Notes: generated from the letters alone by a model not told the origin. A stretch of DNA of 64,000 nt from Chlorophyllum brunneum (GCA_963576785.1 OY756150.1:1550001-1614000); one strand, 5' to 3'. Counted from the stretch's first letter, positions 23,250-35,764 are shown. Numbers and translations: made by a program.

Positions 23250-26200
23250 ACTTGACATACAAACTTCTCCTCAACTCCACTATCAGAACAAAGAAAGGAC
23301 CCAAGCAAATCACAACCCTTGTAGACTCTGAATGCACCCACATATGCATAGCTCAGAGAGTAGTAGACAAAGAACAAATCCCAACTAAACCCCTTGAAAC
23401 CCTAATCAGAGTAATCAATGCCAATGGAACCAAAAACAAGAAAGGCAAAATAACAAATGCAGCACAACTGGTATTAAACAATGGAAAACACACAGAGGAA
23501 ATTAAAGCCATGGTAACACAGTTAGAGTGTGTAGATTTATACTTTGGACACAATTAGCTGGTCAAACATAACCTAGAAATTGGTTGGACCAACAACATAA
23601 TAAGATTCACCAGGTACCCTGATGGCTGTAATATACCACATAATGATATATGGTTCAACAAAAAAATATACATGGTTAAAGAACATATTGAGGAAAAGAA
23701 AACCAATCAGACAAACCCAGAAGACCTACCAACATATCTCCAATACTATACACACTTGTTCAACAAGAAGAACTTTGACAAATTACTGGAACACATGATA
23801 TGGGAACACAAGATAAATCTAGCTGAAGACATACTCCTAGTACTATGATCTAAGGTCTCTCTGATGACAAACGAGAACTATAGAAATTCTTTGACAAAAA
23901 CATTGTCTTAGGATGAATCAGACCATCACAATCCCATTCCATGTTTCTTTATACCCAAAAAGGATGGGATGAAGTGTCTGGTACAAGACTACAAGAAGCT
24001 AAACAAGTATACAATTAAGAACAAAATGCTACTCCCACTCATAAGCAAAGTCTTGAACTGTTTAAAAGATGCCAAGGTGTTTAACAAACTTGACATCATT
24101 TGGGAATACAACAACATCAGGATCAGAGAAAGGGATGAATAAAAAGTAGTATTTGTGATAAGTAATAGATTATTTGAACCCACAGTCATGTTTTTTGGGA
24201 TAAGCAACTCACCAGCAAATTTCCAAAAAATGATGAACATAGTATTTTGGGACATGCTACATGAAGAAGCAGTTATCAACTATAGATAACTTTGTCATTC
24301 TAGGAACCACACAAGAAGAACTTGAGAAGAGGACAAAATGATTTCTAGACATTGCCACCAAATACCAATTGTACTTCAAATAGTCAAAATGCCTATTCAA
24401 TGTGAAAGAAATACCAATACTAGGATTTGTGGTTGGACAAGATAGTATTAAAATGGAGGAGGAGAAGGTGAAAGCAGTAAAAGAATAGCCAATACCCAAA
24501 TTCCTAAAAGATGTTGGAAAATTCCTAGGATTTGCAAACTTTTACCAACAATTCATATACAACTTCAGCAACATAGCAACACTGCTACACAAACTAAAGA
24601 AGAAGGACACACAATGGACATGGATGGAATAACAGCAACAGGCATTCAAGAAGAAAATTATAAGCAAACTAGTACTAGTAATGCTACAGGACAAGAGACA
24701 ATACAGGATAGAGGTAGATGTATCAGGATATGGAGTAGAAGCAGTACTGTCACAAACAGAAGGACCAATGGCACCCAATTGCCTTCCACTCAAGAACAAT
24801 GACACCAGCAGAATGCAACTACCAAATCTATGATAAAGAACTACTTGCAATCCAAGAAGCAATCAAAACATAGAGACAATACCTACTTGATGCTGAAGAG
24901 CCATTTGAAATATGGACAGACTACAGGGATCTGGAGGATTTTCAAAAACTGCAGTAACTTACAGGACAATAGGCAAGGTGGTAATTGGAATTACAAGAAT
25001 ACCACTGTATGCTAAAACACATACCTGGAAAAACCAACACAAAAGCCAATGTCCTATCAAGACTAGCAAAAACAGACACCACCTAAGATGACACTAATAT
25101 CACCCTACTACCTGACCATCTGTTCAATAACATATTTACTGAGATCTGATGAATTTGGGAAATTTCAGGAGAAAGAGACTTGAAACACCAACTACAAAAG
25201 GAACCAAGGAAGAAGACACAATGGCTGAAGAAAAAGGAGAAATGATCTGAGAAGATATGGGAAACTAATAGATTACCAATGTTTGAAGGAAGGATATACA
25301 TACCCCCCAACAATGAGTTGCACTAGGAAATACTCCAACAATATCATGACAAAATGGATATAGGACATCCTGGACAGCACAAAATGATCAAACTCATCAA
25401 ATGCACATACTGGTGGCTCCAAATGTGCAACAACATCAAACAATACATCAAAGGATATAATATATGCCAAAGAAACAAGATACTCTGAACATAATCCACA
25501 ACACATATCCACCCACTACCAATACCAGCAGAACCATGGGAAGAAATCTCAATCAACATGATAGGATCACTGCCAGAGTCAGACAGATATAACACAATAC
25601 TTGTTCATAACAACAAAGTTTACACCACTATAGGATACTTGCCATTCCAGATAGTTTACAGCTGACACCCATAGAAAGAAGACATATCAAGCACAGCCAA
25701 AGCACTTGCAATCATGGAATGAATACAGGAGTTACAAAATATGCACCAGGAAATGATCAAAATGCTACAACACAGCCAAGCCCAAATAGAGAGGTGTAAC
25801 AGCACCAAAACAGAGTACAAGTATACTCCAGCAGATCAGTCTGGCTTGAAGCAGATAACATCAGAGTGACACAACCAACCAAGAAGCTAGATCACAGATA
25901 GTATGGACTGTTCCAGGTAAAAACAAAAATAGGTAAAACAAGCTACCAACTGGACCTACCTGAAACATGGGCAATACATGACATATTCAACAGCTGACTC
26001 CTCTCCTCCTATCATAAACCCAAGTTTGACAGGCATGCTCCACCACTACCAATGCCCAAGATCATCAATGACAAAGAATAGTATGAGGTAGAAGAGATCC
26101 AAGGACACTACACAAGAAGACAAAGAAATCAATATCTGGTGCACTAAAAAGGGTACACCTCCAAAGAAGACACATGAGAAGATAAATCAGAATTGGACAA

Positions 26201-26280
26201 TGCTAAAGAGGCAGTTCAGGAATTTCTAAGCAAGGTTTCAAGAATGAAATCTATAAAAAAAAGAAAGAGTAAAAAGCAAT
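23250..26280 (+). pseudogene. pol: pol of Gypsy element A
   Basis: Remnants in order: protease LVDSECTHICIA (23318), where the family has LVDSGCTH; RT with ITVKNKL-like and MFFGISNSP segments near 24190; RNase H; integrase HH-CC region (25370-25490); and a degraded chromodomain near 26110-26200. The central integrase catalytic part between about 25610 and 25620 is deleted. Many stops. Confidence 0.8.
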
Positions 26281-26454
26281 AATCATAAACAACAGACCTC
26301 ACATTCCAAGAGATCACTATACTTGATGCACCTCACATTGCATCAACTACACCTTAGACTTTGCAAACTACCTGCATAATACACCATGCCCACTGAATGC
26401 AAACCCACTTCATTCCCAACCAACAATACTGAATTCAAACAAGAGCTTGCTAAC

Positions 26455-26754
26455 TGTTACGACCTTAGTCTCTGACTCAGGTTGCAAGCCTTTTGGATAA
26501 AGGAAAGGAAGTAGAGAAAGGAAGAAGGGATGATACGATTGGTAAAGTGTAAGGAATACATCAAGTATTACTACACTTTATATACTAGTGGTAGAGGCTA
26601 ATAATAAGGGAGTCGAGTAACGGAGTCATAGGAGACGAGTAGAACGAGTCAGGTAGGAGGCACAGCCCCTAAGGTGATACAGGAGATGAAACGAGTATGA
26701 GAGTACACGAGGTAACGGGCGCATGATAGTAATGAATGGTCTATGATCGTAACA
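26455..26754 (-). repeat. 3' LTR of Gypsy element B
   Basis: 300 bp. Read along the element it starts TGTTACGATC and ends GGTCGTAACA. Confidence 0.93.
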
Positions 26755-26861
26755 ATACCTCCTTTTCAAGCTTCATGTCCTCATGATACGTATTACTGTA
26801 AAGGTCCTTTGTAGAATAGAGCATATGGGGTTTGGTGATGGTAAGAAAACGCGACGAGTGT

Positions 26862-27697
26862 TTACTCGTTCATAGGTACGGCCGCGCCCAGAGCTCTGGC
26901 CAGGTCCTTCTTGTTTCCTCCGATGAGAGGTGCTTTGTTAACACGGCGTAAGCCAATCCAGAGGGGTGCGTGTGGCGGTCCTTCTTTGAACAGGAAGTGG
27001 GTGTGATTGTTGTACGTGGTGTTGTCGTTGGTATGATTGCTTAACAGTTTGTATACGATGTCCTTCCAGTAATCGTTGTCCTTTTCACCTTCTGATTTCA
27101 ACGTATTATATCCTGTCGGCGGGTGGAAAGTCATGGTGTGATGGGGGGTACTACCGTGGTGAGTATGGTCTGGAGGTGAGCGACTTCTTCTTCGATGTCG
27201 GGGTGGAGTAGCTGGTCGGCGACGGTTCTTTCTTGAGTCTTTTGTTCGCATGTGTGGCAGATGTGGTGTTGGATGGGGAACGGGTCGTTACTAACGAGTA
27301 GTCGGTTAACGATGTGGTGGGAGAGGTTATCTGTGCTTCTTGATTCGTACATATTGAGTCGTTCGGCTAGAGCTACACGGATACTGTGCATCCGAGCTCG
27401 TATGTTGGAGATAACGAGGAGTTGTAAGTCGTCGTTAATCTCGTACAAGTGCCTCTCCAGTTGGTCTCTCCTTCCTTCGTCGATGATGAACTGATTGAGT
27501 CTTGGAGTGGCTTCGGATAATGTGTCCATAATTTTCGAGGCTCCTTCTTGGGTTGCTTTTACTGCTGCTCCCAATAGTATTATGGTGTCGACTAGTATTT
27601 CTCCTTCTACGATTTCTTCATGGTTGGTCCTTTCTGGTACGAGTTCTTCAAATTCTTTGAGGTAGGGGTACGGGGTAAGTTGGCGTTCGGCGGGCAT
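26862..27697 (-). pseudogene. third ORF of Gypsy element B, one-base frameshift
   Basis: The first frame (27131-27697, 188 codons, start MPAERQLTPYPYLKEF) and the second (down to 26862, ending AAVPMNE) together match the intact 278-residue ORF of element C. The break sits in the cccatcacacc stretch near 27131, where B has one C fewer than C. The product is mostly helical and charged, with one CHTC pair. It has no signal peptide or membrane segment, so it is not an envelope gene. It lies downstream of the chromodomain, in the place where most Tf1/sushi elements have only the LTR. Function unknown. Confidence 0.75.
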
Positions 27698-27798
27698 GGT
27701 GTATTGTAGAGATAGTTGGCAAAATCAAGGGTGAAGTGAATACCACGAGTGATGCGGTGAGTGTAGTGGTTACTTGAGATGCGAGGTTTGTTGTTCAT
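27607..27798 (-). CDS. small 63-codon ORF overlapping the pol stop by ATGA
   Basis: Its ATG overlaps the TGA of pol (27795-27798). The same ORF, same length and same ATGA overlap occur in element C (40329-40520). Start MNNKPRISSNHY; 47 or so of 63 residues agree between B and C. The second half overlaps the third ORF in another frame. It could allow re-initiation after pol, or it may be only a by-product of a conserved leader. Confidence 0.4.
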   Translation of the reverse strand: MNNKPRISSNHYTHRITRGIHFTLDFANYLYNTPCPPNANLPRTPTSKNLKNSYQKGPTMKKS

Positions 27799-30700
27799 AA
27801 TTGCTGCTTTTTACCTCCCCTTTTTATAGGTTTCGTCCTCGAAATCTTGCTTATGAATTCTTGTACCGCTTCCTTGGCGCTGTCTAAGTTTGTTTCGTCT
27901 TCCCATGTATCTTCTTCGGACGTATATCCTTTCCAGTGTATTAGGTACTGTTTTCGTTTCCCTTTTGTGCGGTGTCCTCGGACTTCGTCTACTTCGTAGT
28001 GTTCCTCATCGTTGATTATCTCGGGGATCGGTGGTGGTGGAGTGCGCTGGCTGTCATACTCGGGGTTATGATAGGGGGAAAGTAGTCTGCTGTTGAACAC
28101 GTCGTGTATCGCCCATGTTTCAGGTAGCTCCAGGCGGTAGCTTGTTTCTCCTATTTTTTCTTTTACCCGGAAGGGTCCGTATCTCTTGTGATCTAGTTTT
28201 TTTGTTGGTCTTGTTGTCTTAATATTGTCTGCTTCCAGCCAAATTTGGTCTCCTGCTTGGTACTCGTGTTCTGGCTTTGTGCTGTTCCGCTTCTCCATCT
28301 GTATCTGGTTTTGTTGGAGCATCTTGATCGTCTCTTGGCATATGTCTTGTAGTTCTTGTATTCTTTCCGTGATTGCTGGAGCCTTGATCTCGTTTGAGAT
28401 GTCTCCTTTCCATGGGTGTCGTCCGTATACTATCTGAAACGGTGAATGTCCTGTGGCACTATGTGTTTTATCGTTATACTGGAATTCTGCCGTGCTAAGC
28501 CATTTCTTCCAGTTGTCCTGTGCATGATTGATTACATTCCTGAGGTAGGCCTCAACCTCTTGGTTGATGCGCTCCGTTTGACCGTCTGTTTGTGGATGGT
28601 ATGCCGTGGATAGGTTACGTTGGGTGCCGGTTGCTCTGCAAAGTTCTGCCATGAATTTTGATGCGAATTGTGGACCTCTGTCACTGATGATCCTGCGTGG
28701 TATCCCATGTTGTCTCCATATGTCGTCCCGATATATATCTCCTAACTCCTCGGATGATAGGACTGCCCGTAGTCTGATCATTTTGCTGAAACGATCAACG
28801 ATGACAAGTATCGCGTCGTATCCCTCCGATTCTGGCAGTGGTCCTATCATGTCGATTGATATCTCTTCCCATGGTCCAGTGGGTATTGGTAGCGGGTGGA
28901 GATGTGTGGTAGGTCGTGTTCGGAGTATTTTGTTTCGCTGACATGTGTCACATCCCTTGATGTATCGTTTAACATCATTGCGCATTTGTGGCCACCAATA
29001 TGTCCTTTTGAGGAGTTCGATCATTCTGTGTTGTCCCGGGTGTCCTATGTCCGTTTTGTCGTGGTGTAGTTGGAGTATTTCTTGGCGTAACTCGGTGTTT
29101 GGTGGTACATATATTCTTCCTTCGAAGATGGGTAATCCATCAGTTTCCCATATCTCCTCTGGTCGTTTCTCCTTTTCTCTTAACCACTGTGTTTCTCTCC
29201 TCTGCTCCTTTCGTAGTCGGTGTTTCAGGTCTTCTTCTCCCGATATATCCCACATCTGTCTGATCTCGGTGGTAGTGTTGTCGAATAAGTGGTCGTGATA
29301 TCTGTGTTGTCTCTGGTTGTGTCCGTTTTCGCTAGTCTTGATAACACATCTGCTTTTGTGTTTGTTTTACCGGGTATGTGTTTTAACGTGTAGTGATATT
29401 CCTGTAGTTCCAGTTGCCATCTCGCTTGTCACCCGGTGAGTTGTTGCGGTTTCCTAAAATATTCCAAGTTCTTGTGGTCCGTCCATATCTCGAATGGTTT
29501 GTCGGCGTCGAGTAGATATTGTCTCCAAGTTTTGATCGCTTCTCGGATTGCCAATAATTCTTTGTCGTAGATTTGGTAATTTCGTTCTGCCGGTGTCATT
29601 GTTCTTGAGTGGAAGGCGATTGGGTGCCATTGGTTATCCTGGTCTTGTGATAGTACCGCTCCTACTCCGTATCCTGATGCGTCTACTTCCACTCTATATT
29701 GTCCTTTATCTCGGGGCATTGCTAGTACTGGTTCGCTCGTGATTTTCTTCTTGATTTTTTCAAATGCTTGCTGTTGCCATTCTGACCATGACCATTGTGC
29801 ATTTTTCTTCTTGAGTTCGTGTAGTGGTGTCGCTATGTTACTGAAGTCTTGTATAAATCGTCGGTAGAAATTTGCAAAGCCGAGGAATTTTTCGACGTCC
29901 TTCACAGATTTGGGTGTTGGCCATTCCCTTACTGCTTTCACCTTCTCTTCCTCCATTTTAACGCTACCCTGTCCTACCACAAAGCCCAGTATGGGTATTT
30001 CCTTCGCGTCGAACATACATTTTGATCGTTTGAAGTATAGCTGGTGTTTGGCTGCAATGTCTAAGAACCGAGTCGTTCTTTCCTCGAGTTCTTCCTGTGT
30101 GGTTCCTGGAATGACGAAATCGTCCATGTAGTTGACAAGTGTTCCTTCATGTAATAGTTCTCGGAATATCGTGTTCATCATTCTTTGGAAGGTTGCCGGT
30201 GAATTGCTCATTCCAAAGAACATGACCGTAGGTTCAAATAATCCGTTGTTTGTTACGAACGCGGCCTTCCATTCGTCTCCTTTTCTGATTCTGACGTTGT
30301 TGTATCCCCAAATGATGTCGAGCTTATTAAACACTTTTGCGTCCTTTAGTCAGTCTAGAACTTCGCTTATAAGTGGTAGTGGCGTTTTATCCTTGATAGT
30401 GTGTTCATTCAGCTTCTTGTAATCTTGTACCAGGCGTTTTGTTCCGTCTTTTTTGGGTATAAAGAAGCATGGGGTGGCGTAGGGGGATTGTGATGGTCTG
30501 ATACGTCCTGAGGCGAGGTTTTCATCGAGGAATTTTTGTAGTTCCTGTTTTTCCGTTATTGTCATTGGGTAAACTTTGGACTGCAGTACCGGAGGTGCAT
30601 CCTCTGACAGATTTATCTCGTGGTCCCATACCGTGTGTGCTGGTAGATTATCGAAGTTCTTTTTGTTGAATAGATGGGTGTACTGTTGGAGGTATGGTGG

Positions 30701-31198
30701 TAGATCTTCATCGTTCGTCTGGTCTGCTTTTTTCTCTTCAATGTGTTCCTTGACTGTCCGTATTTTCTCGTTGAACCGTATGTCACTATGTGATATTTTG
30801 CAATCTTCTGGACATCTCGTGAATCGTATGACATGATTGTTCCAATCGATTTCCGGGTTATGTTTAACCAGCCAATCGTGTCCCAGGTATAAGTCTGCGC
30901 TTTCCAATTGTGTTACTAGAGCGTCGATTTGTTCCGTGTGGTTGCCGTTGTTTAGTACCAGTTGTGCTTTGTCTGTTATTTCTCCCTTTCTATTCTCTGT
31001 TCCATCGGCGTTGATTACTTTGATTGGGGTTTCCAGGGCTTTAGTCGGGATCTGTTCTTCTTCTACTGTTCGTTGTGCTATGCACGTGTGAGTGCATCCG
31101 GAGTCTACCAGAGTTATAATTGGTTTGCATCCTTTTCTTGTCTGGATTGTTGAGTCGAGGAGAAGTTCGCGCTTAGAGTTTCGTTTTTGAGGAATCAC
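27795..31198 (-). pseudogene. pol: pol of Gypsy element B: protease, RT, RNase H, integrase, chromodomain
   Basis: Protease LVDSGCTHTCIA near 31110. RT with FNKLDIIWGYNNVRI, MFFGMSNSPATFQRM and YMDDFVIPG (YMDD near 30125). RNase H with VEVDASGYGVGAV. Integrase with the HH-CC zinc region ending GCDTCQRNK, then catalytic IDMIGPLP, ISDRGPQF and QTERINQE. A chromodomain YEVDEVRGH...LIHWKGYTSEEDTW closes the protein; it would direct integration to histone-marked chromatin. Breaks: TGA near 30352 (CGA in C), TGA near 29438, a short deletion frameshift near 29290-29300, and three integrase residues missing relative to C (RLRAV-LSSEE). The 486-codon integrase-chromodomain part is open. Confidence 0.9.
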
Positions 31199-31257
31199 GT
31201 ATCTTCTATTCTGTGATAAAACAGGAACTCTAGTTTTATTGGCTCGCGGGTTTGCGC

Positions 31258-32394
31258 TTACTCGGAGCCTTCGACAAAATCCTCTTTCTCCTCTATCTCT
31301 TGTTCATCATCCTCGTTGATTTCTCTAATATGGGCTTTCTTGGGTGCCCGGCAGTTCTTCGAGATGTGGCCCTATTTACCGCAGTTGTAACACGTTATTT
31401 TGGTGTACGTGACTTTCGTTTTCTTTCGGCAGTATTTGGCGATATGTCCATAGAGGTTGCAATTGTAGCATCTCGGTTTTCCCGTCTGATCGGTGTCTGC
31501 CCTTTGTCGTCCTATCTCCATGGGCTGTCCTCTTCCTCCATAGATAACTCCGGTGGTGGTTTTGACATCTCCTCTGGTGATGTCCGTTGCTTCGTAACCT
31601 TGTCCTACTGCGAGGATCGTGGTTTTCCATTTACTGTATGTTGTTGGGACGGAGGTTGTCGGGTAACCTACTATGGTTCGAATAATGTCTGCTCGGGTGT
31701 GGCGTTTGAGAAGGAATATCGCGTGTGTGTCGTCTGTTCCTGCTTGGGCTTTCAATGCTTCGAATTCGATTAAGAAGTCTGCTGTGTTCTTCTTTCCCTG
31801 TTTGAACGTCTCTATTTCTCCTTCGGCTATGGCTTTTCTATTCCCCAAGGAGAATGTGGCTTCTACTTCTTTTGTAAAGTCCTCCCAAGCCGGTGTTTTC
31901 TTATTCTGGATGGCTTGTAGTTGCGTGTTGGCATAAGGACCTGCTAGTCCTCCTTTCATCCTTGCCAAAATGGCTACTATTTTCTGTTCTTCTTCATCTA
32001 TCTTGTTGAACATTAGCCATAAGGATATGGCTCTCCACCAATCGTCAAATTTGGTCCTATCCCCATTGAAATATCCTGGTTCCGGGGCTAGATTCTTTGG
32101 TACATTGATTTCGTCTGTCATTTCTGGTTCTAACTCTGGTTCGCTGTGTTCGTTTTCGTAGGTCTCGGCGATATCTATATCGGATGTGTTCTCGGCGACT
32201 TCTGTGTCGAATTCGGTTTCAAATAGAGCCGTGGTCTCGTCTACGCTGTGTTCGGATTTCTGCCGTTTAAGGCCTTCAGGGATTTCTGGTTCTGTTGATC
32301 GTTTGGATCCTGTTGCTACGGGTGAACCCTGGATGTCTGTTGGTCTCGGAGCTCTCTGTCTTCTCGGTGTTCTCGATGAGCTACTGCTGCTCAT
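31258..32394 (-). pseudogene. gag: gag of Gypsy element B
   Basis: Starts MSSSSSSRTPRRQR. The capsid part contains PGYFNGDRTKFDDWWRAISL and FSLGNRKAIAEGEIETF. Two CCHC knuckles follow: CYNCNLYGHIAKYC and CYNCGK. The second is cut by a TAG where element C has CAG (K-stop-GHISKNC). Without that stop the frame reaches VEGSE at 31258, 379 codons. Gag builds the particle, and the knuckles bind the RNA. Confidence 0.88.
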
Positions 32395-32476
32395 ATACTG
32401 TTGTCCTGGTCGGAGGCTATTATTCCAAGCCTAGCTACGAATAGTGGCACCTCTCTTTGCAAGGTGAGTTGAATGA

Positions 32477-32487
32477 CACTTTACCAA
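32477..32487 (-). promoter_or_regulatory. self-complementary primer-binding site, element B
   Basis: Read along the element, TTGGTAAAGTG sits one base after the 5' LTR. It is the perfect complement of CACTTTACCAA inside that LTR (32573-32583), about 35 nt after a TATA-like tatataaag. Confidence 0.78.
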
Positions 32488-32488
32488 A

Positions 32489-32788
32489 TGTTACGACCTT
32501 AGTCTCTGACTCAGGTTGCAAGCCTTTTGGATAAAGGAAAGGAAGTAGAGAAAGGAAGAAGGGATGATACGATTGGTAAAGTGTAAGGAATACATCAAGT
32601 ATTACTACACTTTATATACTAGTGGTAGAGGCTAATAATAAGGGAGTCGAGTAACGGAGTCATAGGAGACGAGTAGAACGAGTCAGGTAGGAGGCACAGC
32701 CCCTAAGGTGATACAGGAGATGAAACGAGTATGAGAGTACACGAGGTAACGGGCGCATGATAGTAATGAACGGTCTATGATCGTAACA
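32489..32788 (-). repeat. 5' LTR of Gypsy element B
   Basis: 300 bp, nearly identical to 26455-26754. Contains the TATA-like box and the presumed transcript start CACTTTACCAA on the minus strand (32573-32583). Confidence 0.93.
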
Positions 32789-33689
32789 CTAACCTCCTTG
32801 GTGTCCAAACAAACAAAGAACAAATCAAGTACTACATCTCCACAACCAAAGGACTTACCTACATCACCCATACTATCAACAACCTCCAAGTCCAAGCAAA
32901 AGCCTTAAGTTGTATCCTACTCATCACTACTATCAGAGCTCTCCCAGCAGCCATGTCACATGAGAAGTACAATCTCATGAAAGAATTACTGGATAAAGCA
33001 GCCACTGACCATAACATACTGGTACACACTGACACCAAAAGATGTATTCAAAGTCTTTTAGTTGTAACAGAAGAAAGACTCAGCCATCTCACCAACACAA
33101 GTGACAACCCCACATACAAACTAGCTTGACAACTGATGGACCTCAACTCATACACCCCTACCACACTACCCAACACACTGATGTACCACAAGGAAGACAA
33201 ACAAGAATGGTTAGATGAAGGAATAGATGGAATAGAGAAATCGGCACCTGATCACTTGATGGAACCCAACGTAAGAGATGAAGTAGACTATCTGTTGATA
33301 CAAATCCCCAACTTCAAAGTACCAGCAAAACCAACTATATTCAACCCCCCACAATCCTACCTCACATTAAAAGACAAAGAACAACTCAAAGAGAACTACT
33401 GGCAAGAGATCATTCACAACCTTGTTACTAGCAAAACAAATGACACCACTACCTTCCAAGGTCACACCATTGCACTATTCCGAGCAGGACCAGACCATGC
33501 CCTATTCTGGATTGGATGTAGACAACAATTAGGAACCCTTATGATTGGACCCAACAAATGCCAACTTGTTAATACCCTCTACAAAGAACCAAAATATTCC
33601 CAAGACAGTCAAGATTAGGGATATTCTATATTCATAAGGTCATGAATCTAGAAAGGGAGGTATTGTTATGAACTATAGATGGTGGACTA

Positions 33690-33770
33690 GGCATCAAGAA
33701 GGTTGTTGAGTTCTTGTTCGAACTCTGTGTCATTGGCTGGGAAGGGGGTGGGTTTGCGCTTGGCATGCAT
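33690..33770 (-). pseudogene. start of the third ORF of Gypsy element D, truncated
   Basis: Reads MHAKRKPTPF...ELNNLLDA, aligned with the first ~27 residues of the same ORF in A (MPTECKPTSF...ELAN). The rest and the 3' LTR have been lost at the junction with element A. Confidence 0.6.
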
Positions 33771-33892
33771 GGTGTGTTGTGGAGATAGTTGGCAAAGTCT
33801 AGGGTGCAGTGGATACAGTGTGAGGTGTGTCAGGTGTAGTGATCTCTTGTAATACAAGGTTTGTTGTTCATAATTGTCGCTTTTTACCCTCC

Positions 33893-35446
33893 CCTTTTAT
33901 AGGTTTCGTCCTCGAAATCTTGTCTAAAAATTCCTGAACTGCCTCCTTAGCATTTTCCAGTTCTGACTCATCCTCCCATGTGTCTTCCTCGGAGGTATAA
34001 CCCTTCCAGTATACTAGGAATTGATTTCACTATCCTCTCGTGCAGTGTCCTCGGATCTCTTCTACTTTGTACTGTTCTTCATCATTGATGATCTCAGGCA
34101 TCAGTGGTGGTGGGGTGCACTGGCTGTCAAATTTGGGTTTCTGATAGGGAGAGAGGAGTCTGCTGTTAAACATGTCATGTATTGTCCATGTTTTAGGTAA
34201 TTCCAGTTGGTAACTTGTTTTGCCTATTTTTGCTTTTATTTGGAACGGTCCATAACATTTGTGATCTAGCTTCTTGGTTGGTCTCATTGTCCTGATGTTG
34301 CTTGCTTCGAGCCATACTTGTTCTCCTGGACTATACTTGTGTTCTGGTTTGGTGCTGTTACATTTCTTCATTTGCATCTGGCTGTGTTGTAGCATCTTGA
34401 TCACCTCTTGTCACATGTTTTGTAACTCCTGTATTTGTTCCGTGATTGCAGGTGCCTTGGTAACATTTGTTATATCTCCTTTCCAGGGGTGTCTTCCATA
34501 AACTATTTTGAATGGCAAGTATCCAGTGGCAGTGTGGGTTTTGTTATTGTATTGGAATTCCACTGTGGCTAACCATTTTTTCCAGTTGTTCTGCACATGG
34601 TTTATTATGTTTCTGAGGTATGTCTTGACCTCCTGGTTGATGCGCTCTGTTTGACTGTTGGTTTGTGGGTGGTATGCCATGGATAAGTTTCATTGGGTGC
34701 CTGTTGCTCAGCATAGTTCTGCCATGAATTTTGATGTGAATTGTGGACCTCTGTCACTGATGATTCTGTAGGGTATTCCGTGTGTTCTCCATATATCATC
34801 TTGGTAGATATCTCCTAGCTTCTTGGATGTTAAGGTGGTGTTAACTGTGTACAGTCTGATCATTTTGCTGAAACAATCAACTATGACAAGTATTGCATCA
34901 TATCCCTCTGACTCTGGTAATGGTCCTATCATATTGATTGATATTTCTTCCCAAGGTTCCACTGGTGTTGGTAGTGCATGAAGGTGTGTTGTCGGTCTTG
35001 TTCAGAGTATTTTGTTTTGTTGGCATACCTCACATCCTTTGATGTATCATTTGACATTGTTGCACATTTGAGGCCACCAATAACTCCGTTTAAGAAGTTT
35101 GATCATTCAGTGTTGTCCTGGGTGTCCTACGTCTGTCTCATTGTGGTGTTGTTGGAGTATTTCTTGTTGTATTTGGCTGTTGGGTGGGACATATATTCTT
35201 CCTTCGAATATTAGTACTCCATCTGTCTCCCATATCTCCTCTGGTCATTTCTCCTTTTCCTTCAGCCACTGTGTTTCCCTTTTTATTTCCTTTCATAGTC
35301 AGTGTTTCAGATCTTCTTTTCCTGAGATTTCCCAAATTTGTCAGATCACAGTAATTGTGTTGTCATCGAATGGGTGGTCGGGTAGTAAGATGATATTGGT
35401 GTTGTCTTGGGTGGTATCAGTTTTTGTTAATCTCAATAAGATGTTG
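33893..35446 (-). pseudogene. pol: pol of Gypsy element D, integrase and chromodomain part
   Basis: Integrase pieces ISINMIGPLPES (34940), ISDRGPQFTSKF (34735) and QTERINQEVKTYL (34650), followed by a chromodomain remnant (YKVEEIRGHC near 34070). TGA and TAG codons break it repeatedly. Confidence 0.85.
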
Positions 35447-35451
35447 GCTTT

Positions 35452-35752
35452 TGTTACAAACTATAGACCGTTCATTCCTATCATGCGCCCATTACCTCGT
35501 GTACCCTCATACTTGTTTCACTCCCTGTCTCACCCCTAGAGGCTATGCCTCCTACCTGACTCATTCTACTCGTCTCCTATGATTCCTTTACTCGACTCCC
35601 TTATTCTTGGCCTTTACCACTAGTATATAAAGTGTAGTAATACTTGATGTATTCCTTACACTTTACCAATCGTATCATCCCTTCTTCCTTTCTCTACTTT
35701 CTTCCCTTTATCCAAAGGCTTGCAACCTGAGTCAGAGACTAAGGTCGTAACA
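35452..35752 (+). repeat. 5' LTR of Gypsy element C
   Basis: 301 bp. TATA-like tatataaa at 35624-35631. CACTTTACCAA at 35659-35669, about 35 nt further, is the presumed transcript start. Confidence 0.93.
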
Positions 35753-35753
35753 T

Positions 35754-35764
35754 TTGGTAAAGTG
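35754..35764 (+). promoter_or_regulatory. self-complementary primer-binding site, element C
   Basis: TTGGTAAAGTG, one base after the LTR, is the perfect complement of 35659-35669. No tRNA 3' end motif (TGG followed by an acceptor-arm match) is needed to explain it. Confidence 0.78.

Larger units (their letters stand above)
26455..32788 (-). mobile_element. Gypsy element B (Tf1/sushi-like chromovirus), young full-length copy
   Basis: 6334 bp with two 300-bp LTRs that differ at one noticed position (ggt versus cgg context near 26739 and 32771). The flanking 5-bp duplication is ctaac (26450-26454 and 32789-32793). It contains gag, pol with chromodomain, a small ORF and a third ORF. Lesions are few: a TAG in the second zinc knuckle, TGA codons in pol near 30352 and 29438, a frameshift near 29290, and a one-base loss in the third ORF near 27135. 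Confidence 0.95.
26386..33618 (+). pseudogene. third ORF of Gypsy element A, split by element B
   Basis: The frame starts MPTECKPTSF at 26386 and is cut after 23 codons at 26454. It resumes at 32794 with LLGVQTNKEQ and runs, with one TGA near 33127, to a stop at 33618. The C-terminal part contains HALFWIGCRQQL and MIGPNKCQLVN, which align with LWIGLR and IGGNKKDLA in the third ORF of B and C. This shows that the ORF is an old part of the family. No known domain recognised. Confidence 0.75.
21607..33684 (+). mobile_element. Gypsy element A (Tf1/sushi-like chromovirus), old and decayed, split by element B
   Basis: 5' LTR at 21607-21917, then gag, pol with integrase and a degraded chromodomain, and a third ORF. 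The body is interrupted at 26454 by element B and resumes at 32789 in the same reading context. Its 3' LTR begins at 33665 after a gaaagggagg polypurine tract, but only about 20 bp remain before sequence of element D starts. Dozens of stops and frameshifts are present, and the gag start codon reads ATA. Confidence 0.9.
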
